A stretch of DNA of 64,000 bases from Pseudomonadota bacterium (GTDB lineage Bacteria; Pseudomonadota; Alphaproteobacteria; Rhizobiales; Phreatobacteraceae): NCBI GenBank assembly GCA_020161695.1, contig JAIUOO010000012.1:1-64000 (forward strand), in the 5' to 3' direction. The notes under the pieces are model-generated. The model searched no databases. It worked only from the letters and a program-made list of their open reading frames with translations, and had not been told where the DNA came from. How positions within the stretch are numbered: position 1 is the first letter of the stretch; every line of letters starts with the position of its first letter. Below, piece after piece: positions 62,679 to 64,000 of the stretch. The position numbers and the translations under genes were made by a program.

Positions 62679-64000
62679 TCAGCCCGCCTTGACGAGGCGG
62701 ATCGCCTCGTCGCGCCCGAAGAGGTAGAGCAGGTCGCGCAAGGCCTCGCCGCGCGGGCCGGCCAGTTTCGGGTCGGTCTCGATGACGAGCCGGGCGTCGC
62801 TGCGGGCGGTTTCCAGCAGGTGCGCGTGGTGTTCGAGCCGCGCGAGGCGGAAACCCGGCATGCCCGACTGCTTGGTGCCGAGAAGGTCGCCTTCGCCGCG
62901 CAGCTTCAGGTCTTCCTCGGCGATGCGGAACCCGTCCTCCGTCTCGCGCATGATGTCGAGCCGGCGGCGGGCGGTTTCGCCCAAGGGCCCCTTATAGAGC
63001 AGCAGGCAGGTGGAGGCCGTCTCGCCGCGCCCGATGCGGCCGCGAAGCTGATGCAGCTGGGCGAGGCCGAAATGCTCGGCATGGTCGATGACCATGATCG
63101 AGGCCTCGGGCACGTCGACGCCGACCTCGATCACGGTGGTGGCGACCAGAACGCGGGTATCGCCGCGCTGGAAGCGCAGCATGGCTGCATCCTTGTCCGG
63201 CCCCTTCATCTGGCCGTGGACGAGGTCGACCGCCTCGCCGAAGCGCTGGCGCAGCAGCTCGAAGCGCTCCTCCGCGGCGGCGAGCTCGGGGCTCTCGACC
63301 GTGGGGTCGTCGTTCTCGGCCACCAGCGGGCAGACCCAGTAGACCTGCCGGCCCGCCTCCAGCGCGCGGCCGATGCCGTCGATCACGTCGCCGAGGCGAT
63401 CCATGGCGACGATGCGGGTATCGATGGGCTTGCGGCCCGCCGGTTTCTCGGTGAGTTGCGAGGATTCCATATCGCCGAAATAGGTCAGGACCAGCGTGCG
63501 CGGAATGGGCGTCGCGGTCATGACCAGCAGGTCGACCGCCTCGCCCTTGGCGGCCAGCGCCAGCCGCTGGTGCACGCCGAAGCGGTGCTGCTCGTCGATC
63601 ACGGCGAGGCCGAGATCGCGGAAGATGACGTGCTCCTGAAAGAGGGCATGCGTGCCGACGACGATGGCGGTATCGCCGGAGGCAAGCCTGCCGAGGATTT
63701 GCTCGCGCTCGCGGCCCTTCTCCCGGCCGGTGAGGATGGCAACCTCGAGGCCCGAGGGACCGGCAAGCGTCTTGAGCGTTTTCGCGTGCTGGCGCGCCAG
63801 CAGTTCGGTCGGCGCCATCAGCGCCGATTGCCGGCCGGCCTCGGCTGCCGCCGCCATGGCCATCAGCGCGACGACCGTCTTGCCGGAGCCGACATCGCCC
63901 TGGAGCAGGCGCAGCATTCGCGTCTCCGCGCTCATGTCGGCGGCGATCTCCGCCAGCGCCCGCATCTGTGAGCCCGTCAGCGCGAAGGGCAGGGCGGCTT
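62679..64000 (-). CDS. recG: ATP-dependent DNA helicase RecG (N-terminal part outside window)
   Basis: Branched-DNA helicase that remodels stalled forks and recombination intermediates. The gene enters on the minus strand from beyond the right edge; the visible 440 residues are the helicase region. Visible in order: PFALTGSQMRALAEI, Walker A LLQGDVGSGKTVVAL, motif II VIDEQHRFGVHQR, motif III TATPIPRTL, TTVIEVGVDVPEA and motif VI QLRGRIGRGE, ending in the RecG C-terminal wedge DLLYLFGRDEAIRL. The DNA-binding wedge domain lies outside the window. First gene visible of the recG-DUF454-pfkB operon. Confidence 0.93.
   Translation of the reverse strand, partial: AALPFALTGSQMRALAEIAADMSAETRMLRLLQGDVGSGKTVVALMAMAAAAEAGRQSALMAPTELLARQHAKTLKTLAGPSGLEVAILTGREKGREREQILGRLASGDTAIVVGTHALFQEHVIFRDLGLAVIDEQHRFGVHQRLALAAKGEAVDLLVMTATPIPRTLVLTYFGDMESSQLTEKPAGRKPIDTRIVAMDRLGDVIDGIGRALEAGRQVYWVCPLVAENDDPTVESPELAAAEERFELLRQRFGEAVDLVHGQMKGPDKDAAMLRFQRGDTRVLVATTVIEVGVDVPEASIMVIDHAEHFGLAQLHQLRGRIGRGETASTCLLLYKGPLGETARRRLDIMRETEDGFRIAEEDLKLRGEGDLLGTKQSGMPGFRLARLEHHAHLLETARSDARLVIETDPKLAGPRGEALRDLLYLFGRDEAIRLVKAG

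Overview
The window is a 64 kb stretch of a GC-rich alphaproteobacterial chromosome, most likely from the order Hyphomicrobiales (Rhizobiales). The evidence is gene order and signals. Several core blocks typical of that group are present: lepB-rnc-era-recO, serS-surE-pcm-LysM/M23 lipoprotein-yajC-secD-secF, uvrA/ssb-marC-gyrA, and coaD-cyclophilin-cyclophilin-queA-tgt. Two LexA boxes of the alphaproteobacterial GAAC-N7-GAAC type are present. GTG/TTG starts and ATGA/GTGA overlaps are frequent. I cannot name the genus from sequence alone. No rRNA, phage, transposase or CRISPR array was seen. One tRNA (Lys, TTT) is present.

Layout. 1-13046: the end of phoB, an Uup-type ABC-F ATPase, an altronate dehydratase-like UxaA, a DctPQM TRAP transporter, and assorted small metabolic genes (thioesterase, crotonase, ABM-domain protein, Ldh-type dehydrogenase, two alpha/beta hydrolases). 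13047-14675: a PomAB/MotAB-like stator pair. 14847-18454: a run of small exported proteins (two proline-rich lipoproteins, three SH3-like proteins) and a GST. 18537-22376: lepB-rnc-era-DUF1737-DUF1330-recO, i.e. signal peptidase, dsRNA processing, ribosome assembly and recombination repair. 22701-32765: serS-surE-pcm-NlpD-like lipoprotein, a divergent DUF815 ATPase, then yajC-secD-secF followed by homologues of the mitochondrial complex I assembly factors NDUFAF3 (Mth938-like) and NDUFAF6 (squalene/phytoene-synthase-like). 32770-41228: DUF1127, MgtC/DUF4010, thioesterase, divergent uvrA/ssb sharing one SOS box, a TetR gene with two matched operators facing a small membrane protein, DUF2306 and marC. 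41462-49651: gyrA, an M20 peptidase, coaD, a Tat-exported and a cytosolic cyclophilin, and the queuosine pair queA-tgt. 49839-64000: rmuC with its own SOS box, rnk, an AbrB-family membrane protein, an SGNH hydrolase, an uncharacterised three-gene coiled-coil/membrane/glycine-rich operon, PPK2, DUF2937, tRNA-Lys, an SDR, an exported helical protein, and the recG-DUF454-pfkB operon (recG cut by the window edge).

Three themes stand out. First, four copies of an imperfect inverted-repeat element each sit in one of the four wide gaps between convergent genes, while the other convergent pairs are almost touching. Second, regulatory palindromes are unusually clear: paired TetR operators, SOS boxes, a palindrome whose spacer is the -35 of the yajC-secDF promoter, and a 28-bp perfect palindrome before serS. 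Third, the least understood locus is the 53796-57509 operon, the best candidate here for an undescribed system. Tgt also lacks three of its four family zinc ligands.
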